From the NCBI RefSeq assembly GCF_022539665.2, contig NC_081337.1, positions 7,044,679 to 7,108,678 on the forward strand: a stretch of 64,000 nucleotides of DNA, read 5' to 3'. The position numbers were made by a program, and so were the translations under genes. This DNA is from Daphnia carinata. Lineage: Eukaryota > Arthropoda > Branchiopoda > Diplostraca > Daphniidae. Below are positions 12,762 through 25,100 of the stretch, piece after piece. The notes under the pieces were generated by a model. That model had not been told where the DNA came from, searched no databases, and saw only the letters and a program-made list of their open reading frames with translations. The first letter of the stretch is position 1, and each line of letters starts with the position of its first letter.

Positions 12762-15700
12762 TCTGACGGACGAGTTGATCGTTCAAACAAAAATTTCCAA
12801 AGAGATTGAATCGAATCTCGTCTCTCTGGCCTTGCACTAATCGCTTTGCGACTAATCGAAATTTGATTCAGTTTAATAAACAGCGCATTGGAAATCGAAA
12901 GAAAAACGTCACTGCGCTCACTCGAACAAGTTCGTTATTCAGTTCACTGGTTTTCTTTTTTTTTCAATTAAACGATGTAAACAGACGAATGAGAATTGCA
13001 CACGACGACAACCCGAGGATCGCTCAGAAAAAATGTCGAAATTCAAACAAGATGGGACGACTTGACGAGACGTTGTGCCTGCAGCACGGTCGCTGATAGA
13101 ATGTTTACTTCCAACGGCCAACTGGCTCCAATATAGCCAGGCTTCTTTTTTTTTTTTCTTTTTTTAACTGACGCGATGGGAGGTGGTACGCAGCAACGAA
13201 TGTGAGTCCTCTATGTCTATACCTTTGACTACCCGTGAACGAGAGCCCGCCTCTTGGAAACGCGAGTCCTCCTCCAGCCGATTGGTCGGTCGATGAGAGC
13301 CAATGGTAAACGTCTGTACACTCTGTTTGTAGCACCTTTTTTACAAGGTAAAAAAGAGGAGGGTGGGCTAAGAGCCTTCCTCCCCACTTCTTTTTATTTT
13401 ATTTTTTTTTTTCTCGATATAGTTTACTATATGTGTGTGTGCGATTGTAAAAACGCGTCTAACTTGATAATCAGCCCATTTAAATGCGCAGTCTACACAA
13501 GCGCCCGTTATAGAGGAACCCAAATAAAAAATATATCCCGAAAAAAACAAAACAAAAGCAGAACGTGATTCCTTCAACTAACACAGAAGAGAAGTAAGGA
13601 GAAAAGGAATATAAATCTGTAAACTAGATCAAACTAAACGTAGCGCATTATTGCCTATAAAAGCCAGAAAAGGAAAAGACAACAACGAAAAGATAAGGAA
13701 CAAGACAGGTGATCGCCCGTACTCAAATCGTGCCATCACGCGGGACTTGAGCGTGTAAACCGTTGAAAAACAAAAAGGAAGATTTCTTTTGCGTTAGGGA
13801 ACTAACACTCTCGTGTAGAGAAAAGGCGAGTTTAACGATCACGAGGCCTTTCGAATTTGAACGCGTGAATCGGTGACCAGCTCTTCGGTCAGCTGACTGG
13901 TCTTATAAATGGCGGCATTTCAATTGCCGCGCATTTTGAATTGTATAGTTTCGATTCCCACACACGATACCTTCACCAACGGTTAACAAGAAACGTAAAA
14001 CAATTACGCGTATGGGTACATATACATTTATATATTCGGTATATTATCACGCACGCACATCTATATCCGTATGAACAAAGGGGAAAAACAAAAGACAAGA
14101 GATTTTCCGTGTCATCGGCAATCATAAAAAAATAAAAACAATTTGAATAAGCCGAAAGTGACAATTTAGCTTCTTCGGGCAGCCATGCACATCAAGGAGC
14201 TTTTGGTTTAAAAAAAAAAAAAAAAACACAACAAAACAAAAAAAAATCAGCTGCACTGTATTATAGTGGTTTTTGGGAGGCCTTTTGAAATGCGTGCGGT
14301 GACGCTTACCTCTTGTGTATATATCAAATCCCCAATAGAAATCCATCAAGGTAAAGAGATGTAAAAAAAAAAAAAATCTGAAAAAAAAGGAAAGAATAGA
14401 ATAAGAAAGAGGAAAAAAAAAGGGGGAAATTTATACCGCGCGGTTATATTATTGTACGCAGCTCGTTGCCGAAGAAGTTGAGGCTCTTGGGGTTCTATCT
14501 CTCCCCCCCCCCCCTCCTTTTTTTTTCTATTATTCTCTATACACCTAATGCACCGAAGAGAAAGAAAAAAAGGATTCCTTTTTAAAACGCTTAGTTTTTT
14601 TTTTCGCTCTGTTTCTCTCGCCCTTTTTCTCTTTTTTTTTTTTTTCTTTCAACCCCCCTCCAAAGTTCCAATTATATAGACAGGTTGGTTCTTTATACTC
14701 GTATTGATTCCTAGTGGATATAGGCCTCTTCAATGGAAAGAGGAAAGGTGGTGGGCCTGCAGAGGTCAATACGTCCATTTTGATTCTTTCAATGTAAACG
14801 AAAAAAAAAAAATAAAATAAATCTATACTCTATACGCGTGTACGTTATGGAACAATACAGACCTTGTCAAATGTATTTAGTTGCTCTGAATTTCAAAAGA
14901 CTTCTCCGCTGTGTAATAGGTATACGTGTAAATTCATGGAGGCCTTTTGTTTCTCTGATTCGTTCTACTTTTAATTTTTTTTTTTTTTTACCTTCACCTT
15001 CACCACCCCCTTACGACCCGACTGACAGGTCTCCAATCACGTTTCACACCTCGGCCTGGCAGAATCCCTCTGACCCTTTGCCGCTAATGACCTGGTACAC
15101 AACAACCGCACTCGACGGGGGGTTGCGCGCGCTCCCCTTCAAGAACATCGGTCGCAAAGAGACCACGCAGTCCGATCCAAGTAGAGTATATTCTCCAATA
15201 TATTGGACAGATAAGACAAAAAAAAAAAAAAAAGAAACAACAGAGGACCGTGGTCTTTTTTGACCAACCGCATCTTTCCCTTTTCTTTTTTTTTTCTGAG
15301 AAGGTAAGAAAACAGAAATCGATTGTTTCTCAACTGTGTTTGAAAGAAAGGATGTAGAACTGCCCCATACGCATATATTTGATGTATATATGGCTCTAGG
15401 GTCAGCTCAGGTCAGCGGCTCCGTCCAGTCTGTCAGAGTTAGAAAAAAAAACCCAGAGGAGAATCACCTTTCTTTCCCTTTCCTTTCCCTCCTCCCATCA
15501 CGATCCGAAAAAAAAAACTAAACACATTACCTTTTTTTGCTTGTTATACATTTCTTCTCGCCTTCTATTTCAACTTGTGTTAGCCAAAAAGGGTCAGCGG
15601 GAGACCTTGTTCTTGCTTGTATAAATGTATGTATATGAGCGAACCCCCCTTTGCGTTATATTTTTACCCCCTTCGCCACAATAACCCCCCTCGTTCTACT

Positions 15701-17050
15701 GTATTTCTGTACATAATCATAATGTATGCAGTGCTTATTCTATCGCCTCTGTTGTAGTCAAGGATAGATGGAAAGGGAAAAAAAAAAAAAAAAATGAAAT
15801 ACAACACAAAAAATGAAAAGGGAGGTCTTGGATGGTTTGGAATCAGCATCCCCCGCTGATTGCAAGGTATAGATCAGCGTAGGACAGGTCCTCCCACGCC
15901 GTGTATCCTTTATAGATAACCAGGCCGTGCGCCTAGAATAATAAAAAAAAAAACTGATACGTTGCACAAAAGAAGGGGTTGCGATGATATTCCATCAACC
16001 AGTTTTGTCAATTATTGGGTAATTATCATTTACAATTACGAAACATTGTCGATGGAAATCGGCGTGTAACGAGTACATACACACTGCCAGGGGTGTGTCT
16101 TATTGTTATTCAAGCCTGATGATCATTTTTTTTTTCCCTTTCTCTTCTTAACATAGACGAGCCCAACCCGAAATGCGCCATCGATTGATAACCAGCTGCG
16201 TTTCTCTTTTCTCTCTGCGCAAAAAAACATCTAGCAACAAATACTATACAATCATTCATTTATATTTATGCATATCTCTTATAGAGCATGTGCACGCTAG
16301 ACCTCCGTTAACCATCAAGCAACAACCGATTGAATTCCACAGAAGGAAAAAAAAAAAAAAAAAGAAAAGAAAAATGGTATTATTACTATTATTATTCTAG
16401 CCGGATGCGATATTGTTTGCCGGCAGTGTTCGGCATTTATTATTCGAAGAATAACAGCAAACACACTTTCTCAAAAGAAAGAGCAACGATGGGTGATGGC
16501 ACCACCGTGATGATGCAGATCATCCGTCCGAAGCAGAAAGAAAAACACTTGCATTTCATTAAAAAAAAATTTTTAAATTGGATTAATGTCAACAACACTA
16601 TTGAAAAAAAAAAAAACATTTAGCAAATCGTCCTAATCAGTTGGGGCCACGTGTTTTTTTGTATTTCAATTGTCATCGTTCAATTGTGATACGGCCGTTG
16701 TTGTACACGAAGGTCTACAAACAAAAGAGGAATCGAGAAATGAATACAACAATCGATTGCTTCGTGACGTGCGGATCAACATTCAATATTCGTGCTTATA
16801 CTTCAAATATGCTCCTAGTCATCTCGTATAGATTTTCTTTTCTTTTTATTCATTTTCTTTTCTACTTGCAGCATTTTATTTTTTCATTTCCTATCGATCG
16901 GCCTATTGGGAGGGTCGTTTTCTCTCCCTTTTTCTTTTTCTCCCTTTTTTTTTTTTACCTTTTCGGGGAGGGACGAGGGGGGTTGAACTCTTGGCCCAAG
17001 GTATAAGACCTTGTGACTCGACGCAGGGGGTCTGGGCCCAGGTGTGAAAC

Positions 17051-17065
17051 GTTTGGGAATCTCTG
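17051..17065 (-). mobile_element. Possible end of a hAT-type DNA transposon relic
   Basis: Read on the minus strand these bases are CAGAGATTCCCAAAC, which resembles the terminal inverted repeat of many animal hAT elements (CAGNGNTTCCCAAAC-like). The flanking 8 bases (17066-17073) would be the target duplication. I did not find a matching opposite terminus or duplicate, so this may be a chance match or a decayed fragment. Confidence 0.25.
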
Positions 17066-17110
17066 GGATGATGGTATACATATATATATGCTGTGCAGAG
17101 CTAGCTAGCT

Positions 17111-17133
17111 ATACATATATATATATATATATG
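17111..17133. repeat. (AT)n microsatellite beside an AGCT-type palindrome
   Basis: An AT dinucleotide tract preceded by AGCTAGCTAGCT-like sequence at about 17100-17110, with another ATATATAT tract near 17080. The whole segment could fold into an AT-rich hairpin. Confidence 0.8.
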
Positions 17134-19124
17134 CATGTGTGGCATGGGGGGCAATGGGACGAACATCAGGTGTCGTTTCTTGCCTCTCTTAACCTGTAAA
17201 ATAACATACCCCCTCTTGTTCTTTGGCACTTCTTCAAAGACAGTGGGGGCGAGAACGAGAGAAACACAGTCAGAATGAATATAAGCCTACTGGCCAGATT
17301 TATCTCTCACATAGTTTTCTATATGTACGTGTGCATATTCACTCGGCTTCGAAACTCCCACCCCGCTCTTCTTTTTTTTTCTTCTTCTTCTTCTTCTTGC
17401 CCGCAAACCCCTCCTCCCTTGATGGAAATGAGAAGGGCACCGAAGAAGAACCAAGATTTTTTTTTTTTTTTTTTTAAAGACAATTCCCTCGCGCGTTTTT
17501 TTTTCTTTTCTTTTCCAGTTCACTATATATCTAGAAGAAGGTGGAAAACTATTGAAAGGTTTTCAAACACTTTTTGATTTTCAGATATTTTCTTTTTCCT
17601 TTCAAAAAAAAAAAAGAAAAAGAAAAAAACTTTCTTGTTCTTCTGGTCGACTTCTTGGAAAAAGAAAGGCTACACACGGATTGTAACAATAGTAACAATA
17701 GGAAGACTTGGCATTTTCTTTTCTCTGTTCTCCAATCTTGCTAGTTGGCTTTTTTTTTTTTCAAAATCAAATCCGTTCTCTCGATCGCTGTGGCTCTACT
17801 CAGCATCCCTTGTGCAACAACGATGAGTGAGCAAACGTCTTTTGCCGTGGCAGCCACAAGACACAACAACATTTAACAAACTACCAGTAAAGAAAAACAA
17901 AAACAAAATTCTTTTTTTTTTTTAAATATTTTTCTACTTTGGTCTTCAAAGAGTCGTTACAAAGCCATTAAGAGTGGCCATCGGAGAACGTAGTTCTTGC
18001 AACCATTTTCCGCGTCCAAGATGGATCGGCGTGTCTGAGTACCTCCTCTACAAAAAAAAATAAAATAAAATAAAGAACATGTACGTGAATTTCATACCGA
18101 AGTAGAACAACTTCGGAGAAAAAGAATGAAACTTACCGATCTACACACAAAGGTAATCACACCATGAAAATGTGAATGAAACTTGAGCAATGAAATCGTT
18201 TGACTTTGCGCAGTGCAAGTCCTTAAAATGAATACGGCATGTAGTATAACCTTTGCTGTAAAGCATCATCTCTGTACGTGTGTTATCCTTTTGACGAGGA
18301 TGCTAGAGGTGTACATCAATTCATCATTCAATCAAAGATTTCAAACGGTGCGAGAATACCCACCGAGTTCTTTTTCGATTTTTAGTAATCTCCTTCTTCT
18401 TATGCATAACTGTTTTCCAGCCCTTCTTCTGTAGAAGATTTCTTTGCGCCATTGCGGTGGAAATTCTCTTTTCTCCTTCATTTTATTTTATTTTGAAATG
18501 TTGAACTAGGAGCGAAAGGCCTCCCACGCCTCGGCCCCCAATGTCTGATTGAATGAATACATTTGAATCGAGTTAACGTCGGCGTAACAATATTTCATCC
18601 GGCAGCAGTTACGTCTCTGTTGCGTTCTCTTTTTCTTCTTTTTTTTTTTTCAGAACGGAAATCTTGACAGACACATGTATACAGTGAAAATAAATAAAAG
18701 AAACACGCCAAGACACGAGAAAGATAGACGTGCTGCATAAAGCCATCAGAAACTTGACTTTTGAAAGACGCGCAAAGAAGCAAAACAAATGATCCAACAT
18801 TTTATATGACCGATCCAAGCGGAGTATCCTTGCAGCCTTTTGCGCGGTATGAATCATTTTTGAATGCGAAAAAAAAGAAAAAGAAAAAGAGCGTGAGATT
18901 AAACAACGGGACATGCAACTAGAGATAAACATAACAGGCCAAACATTTCTGTTGGCTGTGGTTGTCTCCATTGCGCGCTGCTTTGGCAGCGAACGAGCGT
19001 GAGTCACGTCAAACGACCATTTTATTTTTTTCGACTGTAATTCTCTTTGAAATCTCGCAGCCGCAAAACATGGGCTGAACGGGTTTTTCCCGCTTTCTCG
19101 TGTTGAAGATTGTCGCTTCACCTA

Positions 19125-19164
19125 ATGGAGCTCAGCCATTGCCACAGCAATGGCTGAGCTCCAT
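19125..19164. repeat. Perfect short inverted repeat (18-bp stem, 4-nt loop)
   Basis: The left arm ATGGAGCTCAGCCATTGC (19125-19142) is repeated exactly as its reverse complement at 19147-19164, separated only by CACA. Weaker complementarity continues outside the arms: TGTCGC at 19111-19116 faces GCGACA at 19182-19187. No coding gene overlaps. It is shorter than a typical animal pre-miRNA and may instead be a fold-back (template-switch) mutation or a cruciform-forming site. Confidence 0.85.
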
Positions 19165-22100
19165 CTGCAAGCGCCCAACACGCGACAATAAAGTCTCAAT
19201 TTCTCTTTGCCTTCAATATGCAAAGAAGCGACTGATATGCCATGACTCTTCAGGTGACACAGTGTCTGCACACGTACGACACATCCATCGGGCATTCATC
19301 TTTCACCTTTTTATTTAAAAGAAAAAAAAAAATTCAGAATGTCATATCCCGTGCGTTGCGGATGTAAAAGAAAAACTAGACAGCCAGTAACACAACAGTG
19401 GAGACTTGTTGTGTCTACATAGAGAGAAAGATGCGTGCGTGCAGCGAGTCAATGTGTGTGTGTGTGTGTATTTTTGTGAGTTGGCGTTTGCTTGAATATA
19501 ACCAAAGTGGCAGGTCACGACCGAACATCATCCGTCTTGTGATATGGCTACAAGACATTTCGGAAAAAAAGGACTTGCCCGTGTGTGGGAGAGCAGCATC
19601 GAATGGCCGTCACTTGGCCGCACCAGCCCCTTATTTGAATAAAAGAAAAAAAGAGAGAGAAGAAGAAGAAGAGACTTTTTGGCTACGAGAATAGATGATG
19701 GTGATTGGCAGGTTTGTGTTTGCAACGTCAAGGCAACAACGAGCAACACGCCGGGACGTCCGCTCTCATCCTCGACCAATAACCAGCACCCATTCTTTTC
19801 TGTATTCCCTTCCGCAAGGAGGAAAGAGGAGGTGGAAAACATTCGGTCCTCTCTCACTTTTTCATGTGTTGTCTCGAGATTTTTCTGTGTATTTTTTTTC
19901 CCTCCCTCATTTCTATATATACATATACACATACACAGACAGTGGTTCTATAAATACATAAGGACGGAAAAGAGCCAACCAATCCGTGAAAGCTCCTCAA
20001 TGTCGGCGGTTACTGAGAGACGTACACACAGGCACGTTATTTTTTTTTTGTTTGTCTGTGCGTACGTTCAACTTTCTGTTACGCTGGGTCTGCTTTTGTG
20101 TCGATCTATAGACACGTTGTTTTTCTTTGACTGGTACTGCCAGTTGAATAATCAGCCGACATGCCATCCATCCAGCATGCACCCGCACCTATACAAAAGA
20201 AATCGGCATCGCAAGTTGAACGAAAGAAAAAAAAAATTGCTGTTCATTTCCAAAAGTTCAGACAAATAGTTCAGCAATTCTTATTCGGTGTCTGAGAATT
20301 AGAGAGTTGCATAAGAAAACTATAATGTCCTGGCCATTGGCAATATACGCATTTTGAAACGTATTGCCATATTATACAAGACGCGTTTTGTTTTTCATCT
20401 TAGTCTCAGTTGAAAAATATGGAAAACAAAAAATGTATTGCAGTTAGAAATAATATAGGCAGGAGAACGCACAAATCACTGGTATACGGATACTTTTGTG
20501 AACTATTATACGTATAGAAAGCAACAGGCAATGATGACGCGGACTGATTGCTCCCAATGATTGCCTCATCTGTAATCGTGACGCTGTTTTTTTCTTCGAT
20601 TTGTTGTTTTTTTTTTTATGTTGTTGTTCTATAGCATTTTCTTTTTCTTCTTTTTGATTTCTTTCATTAACACAAGACGGCCCGTAATTAGCGTGTTGTA
20701 TGCATATATAGGCTTTCCCCCTTCTATTCGAATTGGGGGAATCGTCGCGGGTGGCTTGTCATTTCTCTTAATGGTCGTGAAATTTCAAATCAGCCCGTAA
20801 TAACAACCGCGCCGGACGAAAACAAAACGCCGAGAGCGTTATTTACCCATTCCACTATATACGTCTATTTTCTGTTTGTCCAATTCGTCACGGCCTCGAA
20901 TTGTTTATGTAGTTCTCTCTCTCTGTTGTCTCTATATGTGCTGGGTGCGTAGACCTATAGAAAGGGGGAAGTCGTGGCTAAACGGCATCTAATGACCGGC
21001 TATTCCAGTCTCTCTGTGAACGCTTGTCGGTCTGAAAAAAAAAGCTAATCACACGTAATCACCTGCCGGTCGTCCCATTGGCCAAAAAAAAAAAAAAAAA
21101 AAAAGAAAGAAACAGTCGGTGTAATCATTTCTTTTCTTTATCTTTCTCTCTTACTTAACCCCTTCCTTCCCGATGGATGAATGGTACACATAATCATGTC
21201 CTTTCTTTGTGTCTCTTTTAATTGTCTATAAGTACGTCTGCCCGTGTGTCTGTGTCCAGACACAAACACGTCAGGTCGTGAAAACTTAGATGGCAACAGG
21301 TGGCTGTATGTGAAAGCGGACGAAGGAAAGTTGGGGCCCAGCTCTTATACACGAATGTCTACCAGGAAGAATTCTCGAAATCGTGAAATAAATATTTTTG
21401 GGGAGGCGAAACGAACGTTTTTAGTCGTCATCGTGCACGTAAGAAATGGAATTGCAATTTCACGGAAGATCATCCAAAGAATTTTTCGGATCTTCTGGTT
21501 TTTGTTGAGTTGAACAAAATATAGAGGGGGGCTTTTGTGAACGTAGGCCAATGACTTTGCTGCATCAACAGAATGAGGCGATACTTCTTCTTCATTATCA
21601 TGAAATAATCGAATTCCCCCCTTCGATCTGTTTTTTTAAGCATTTTTCGCTTTTGTTCGCTGCTGCATTTTTTTTTCTCTTTCCGAATGCGTTTCTATTA
21701 TGCATAGGGGGGAGACAAGGCGAAGGGGGGGGGGGAGCGATGAAGAACTGCGGGAAAGAAAAATATTTGAATTTAAAAATCTATTCTCCCCCTTCATGTT
21801 TCTTCACACAAACACAAAATCTTAACTGATATATACACACCGTCAAGATATTTCTACCATCTCCCCCCCCCCTTCTTCTGCCAATGGTCCAATGTTTAAA
21901 AAAGGTGTTTGGGGGGTGTGAATGGCAGAAAGGAGGGGGTCTCCGTTCTAGAATAACATGCCCCGCGTGAAATGCCCATATAGAATATCCATAAACATAT
22001 ATTAAGAGTTTAGTGTAGTACAACCCAAAACCCAAATGTCGAAGCTTGTTTCAGGTGTAGGGGATGATGCATTTTGGCGCTGTGTGTAGGAAAGAAGAAA

Positions 22101-25100
22101 AAAAAATTGTGGAATGTCTTGGAGGGAGGAAAATTGGTCATCAGGTCTTGTTGTGAGCGGCATGTGAGCAGGGAGAAAGAGGGGGAGGGAGTACAGGCAA
22201 GGATAGCTTTTTGGTCCAGGCAAAAAAAAAAAAGAAGTGTGAATTCTCACACCCACAAAACGAGAAGAGAGGGCCAGCGCGAGCCGCGCATTTGCTGGCC
22301 AGCACACGAAGAGGGAAAAACAAAACAACCAGACGTAGAGTGAGAGAAAAAAAAAAACAAAAATCCTCTTCAAACATGATGGATCTCGAGTGTTTGTTAG
22401 CATTTTAATTAAGCGTTGATAACAAATCGTTGGAAGCAGTGGGGAAGACACGTGACGGCGCTGCTTTTCTGCCGTTCATTTATGTATAGAGGCCGTGCGA
22501 GAGGGGCGCGGGGTGCCCCCTTGTGCCACGCTCTTCTGCAGTGTCAGAGCACAAGGGCCAGAAAAAAAGAAAAAAGGAATCATATAATAAAGCATACACA
22601 ACCACCATCCAAAGAGGAAGACAAGACAAAAAACCTCAAACGCGGGATCGACGTCATGCAAACAAAGTCATTGATCATCTGTGTTGAAGGTGTGAGGCAT
22701 CTTTTCCTTTCCAACACTTCTTTTTTTCTTTCCCTCAACTCCACTCAGTCCGACCGTCTGTCTCCCAATAGGGTAGCAAAGATGCGCATGAATAATATTT
22801 GCTGCTGAGATTTTTTGTTTCTCTTTCCCCCTAACGCACGTATAGAACGGTAAGACACATTGGCTTGTAAGAAAAAAACGAAATGAGTGGCGGCAGCAAT
22901 CGAGAAACACGCATCGTCATCATCGGCCGTTCTTGCTCAATCTATATGCAGTTCGAATTGAGAAGGAAGAATATTCCCCGAATCTATGGATGACCTTTTC
23001 CAATCTTTGGTTTTATTTCTTCGAAAGAATTCTTCGTTCCGGACAGAATAGGCTGGGATTCCGGTTCATTCCAGACGTAAGTGCATCGTTTTGAATCAAC
23101 TTTTTGTGTTGAAAAATCGCAAGATGGGAAGTTAGAACAGTTACACAGTTTTATGTTGTTGTTCTCTCTTAGCTGGACGGAATGGACGGTGTGAGGTGAG
23201 CATCAAACCAGCCGGAAAATTGCCTTCCTTCATCCGGAACGCGACAAAGATTTGCTTGACTTGGCCAGGATTAGCAAGCATCCATCATATTTTTATATCA
23301 ATAAAACTGCTTTCTTGGATAGACAAAAGATGCATTTACCTAAAACAATAGCGCTTTAAAAAAACTTTAAACCTCAAACACAATCACAACCAGATTTCCT
23401 GATGATGTCCTGAAATCCAAATCGGCTGGCAATTTGAACGAATAAACAATAACTATTATAGTAGACGCACCGGTAGAACAAAGACGGCCGGAAAAGAGTT
23501 TTAACGTACATCCCTTCGGTTGTATACAATAGTATATCCGCATCGATTGTGTGTGCCGCACTGCGAGTCCGTGGTGAAAGAGAGCGATAGAACGTGGCTG
23601 ATGATTATGAAGGTTATGTAATACGCAAGGGGCGCGATCCCGGCTCATCAAACCATAACCATCCTCTTGTTGTCACCTCATTTTTTTGTTGTTGTTGTTC
23701 TCGCTCTTCTCGTTTTGTTGTTGTTTAATATCATAGCTTCCAGCCTTTCCATTGTTGGCATTGTCTCTCTATCGGCTATAGGCTGCACGACAGTGACTAC
23801 GTGTGCATGGGAAGAGGAAACATGAAATGTTGGGCGATGACTAGGAGGGAAGTTCTTTCGCTTGTCTCTTTGGTCGGTTCTTTTCTTCGCGGGCGGAAGT
23901 TCACTTAGATTCCCCCCTCCGCCGTCTTTCTTCTTTATTTTATTTACCATTCACAATTGAACGTTGAAATAATTTACATTTGCCTGTTGGGAACAAGAAG
24001 CTTAGGAAGAAAACCCGACTTCCTCAATGACAACATCGACGGTAGTGACTTTCATGGACGGACATGTCGACCCAGTTCTGTATAATTTGCCATCACTCCT
24101 ACCACCGATGTCCAAAGTGTCACTTCACTCAATTATACAGTCAGATAGATAGAATCATTAAAAAAAAAAAGGAAATAAACGAATGGCGGTTTTTGATGTG
24201 TGTATGAATAACATTAACTTTTAATCACGTAGTCAAAGAGTGTCGAGTGTATAACCCTGTCATTATGGCAACAACGGTAGCGGCTTGGTGACCATTGGTT
24301 TTGTCACTCCACTTCCTGGACATGTGCGACAAAAGCAAAAAAAAAAAAAAACAAATTTTTAACAAACCCATCAGTTGGAGAGGTGAAACGCCTACAATTC
24401 TACACACACGCATCAAATGTAATCATAGAAGCCGCTACAGGGCAAAAAAAAAAAAGGAGAAGCCGACACTTTGGGTGGGATTACATTTCATTCTTCCCTC
24501 TGCGCGTCGTGTTGTCATTGTTGAAATTGTCCTTATTGTTTTTCTTTTCTTGTCTGTTTTGTGAAATAGAAAAGAGAAATGAATATACACCTATAAGAGG
24601 GAAGAGAAACTATAAAAAACAAAAGAAGACTAAGACAATTTACTCGCTGTCTTTTTCTTGTGTGTGTGTGTGTATCTCCTTGTTATTATTATGTTTCAGC
24701 GGTGCCACGGCTGTTTCTAGCTCTGAACACCTGTTTTTTTTTTTTTTTTGTTTTAGAATAATCATTTGCGGTTTTTTTTTTTTTTGTGTTGTTCTTTATT
24801 GTTTAAAGCTCCGCCAATTGGTTTCTGTAATCACCATATATTCTTCTGTTTTTTGTTTTTGTTTCTCTTATCTTTTTTTCTTGTTTCGTTTGTGTCGGTA
24901 TAACTGCCGGTCGGGACGAGCTGGGGAAAATAGCCGGGAGTCGGGGAGCTCGACCATATTATACACTTTCCCTGCGGCCAATTCAAATTACAACCCCGAC
25001 AATGATGTGAGGGATCATCAAAATACGCAATCAACAGCACGGATCGGCGTAAACCAAAGAAAGTATCAGCACTTTGGAGCTTATTGAATTAGTTGATGAT

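Noticed and set aside
12340-12837. Frame of 165 codons overlapping the FoxB forkhead region
   Set aside because: It is an out-of-frame shadow of the GC-rich FoxB coding sequence.
13895-13925. TATAAATGG on the plus strand upstream of FoxB
   Set aside because: It has the wrong orientation for FoxB and no plus-strand gene follows.
18609-19121. Open frame of 170 codons on the minus strand
   Set aside because: Contains Phe/Ser and Lys runs from homopolymers, with no recognisable domain.
19679-20269. Open frame of 196 codons on the plus strand
   Set aside because: Low-complexity Phe, His and Ser stretches, and a second frame over the same bases is open too. Nothing supports coding.
24383-25087. 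Open frame of 234 codons on the plus strand
   Set aside because: Its composition is Phe/Cys/Leu/Lys runs produced by poly(T), poly(A) and TG repeats. It has no domain, no splice logic and no resemblance to any known family.
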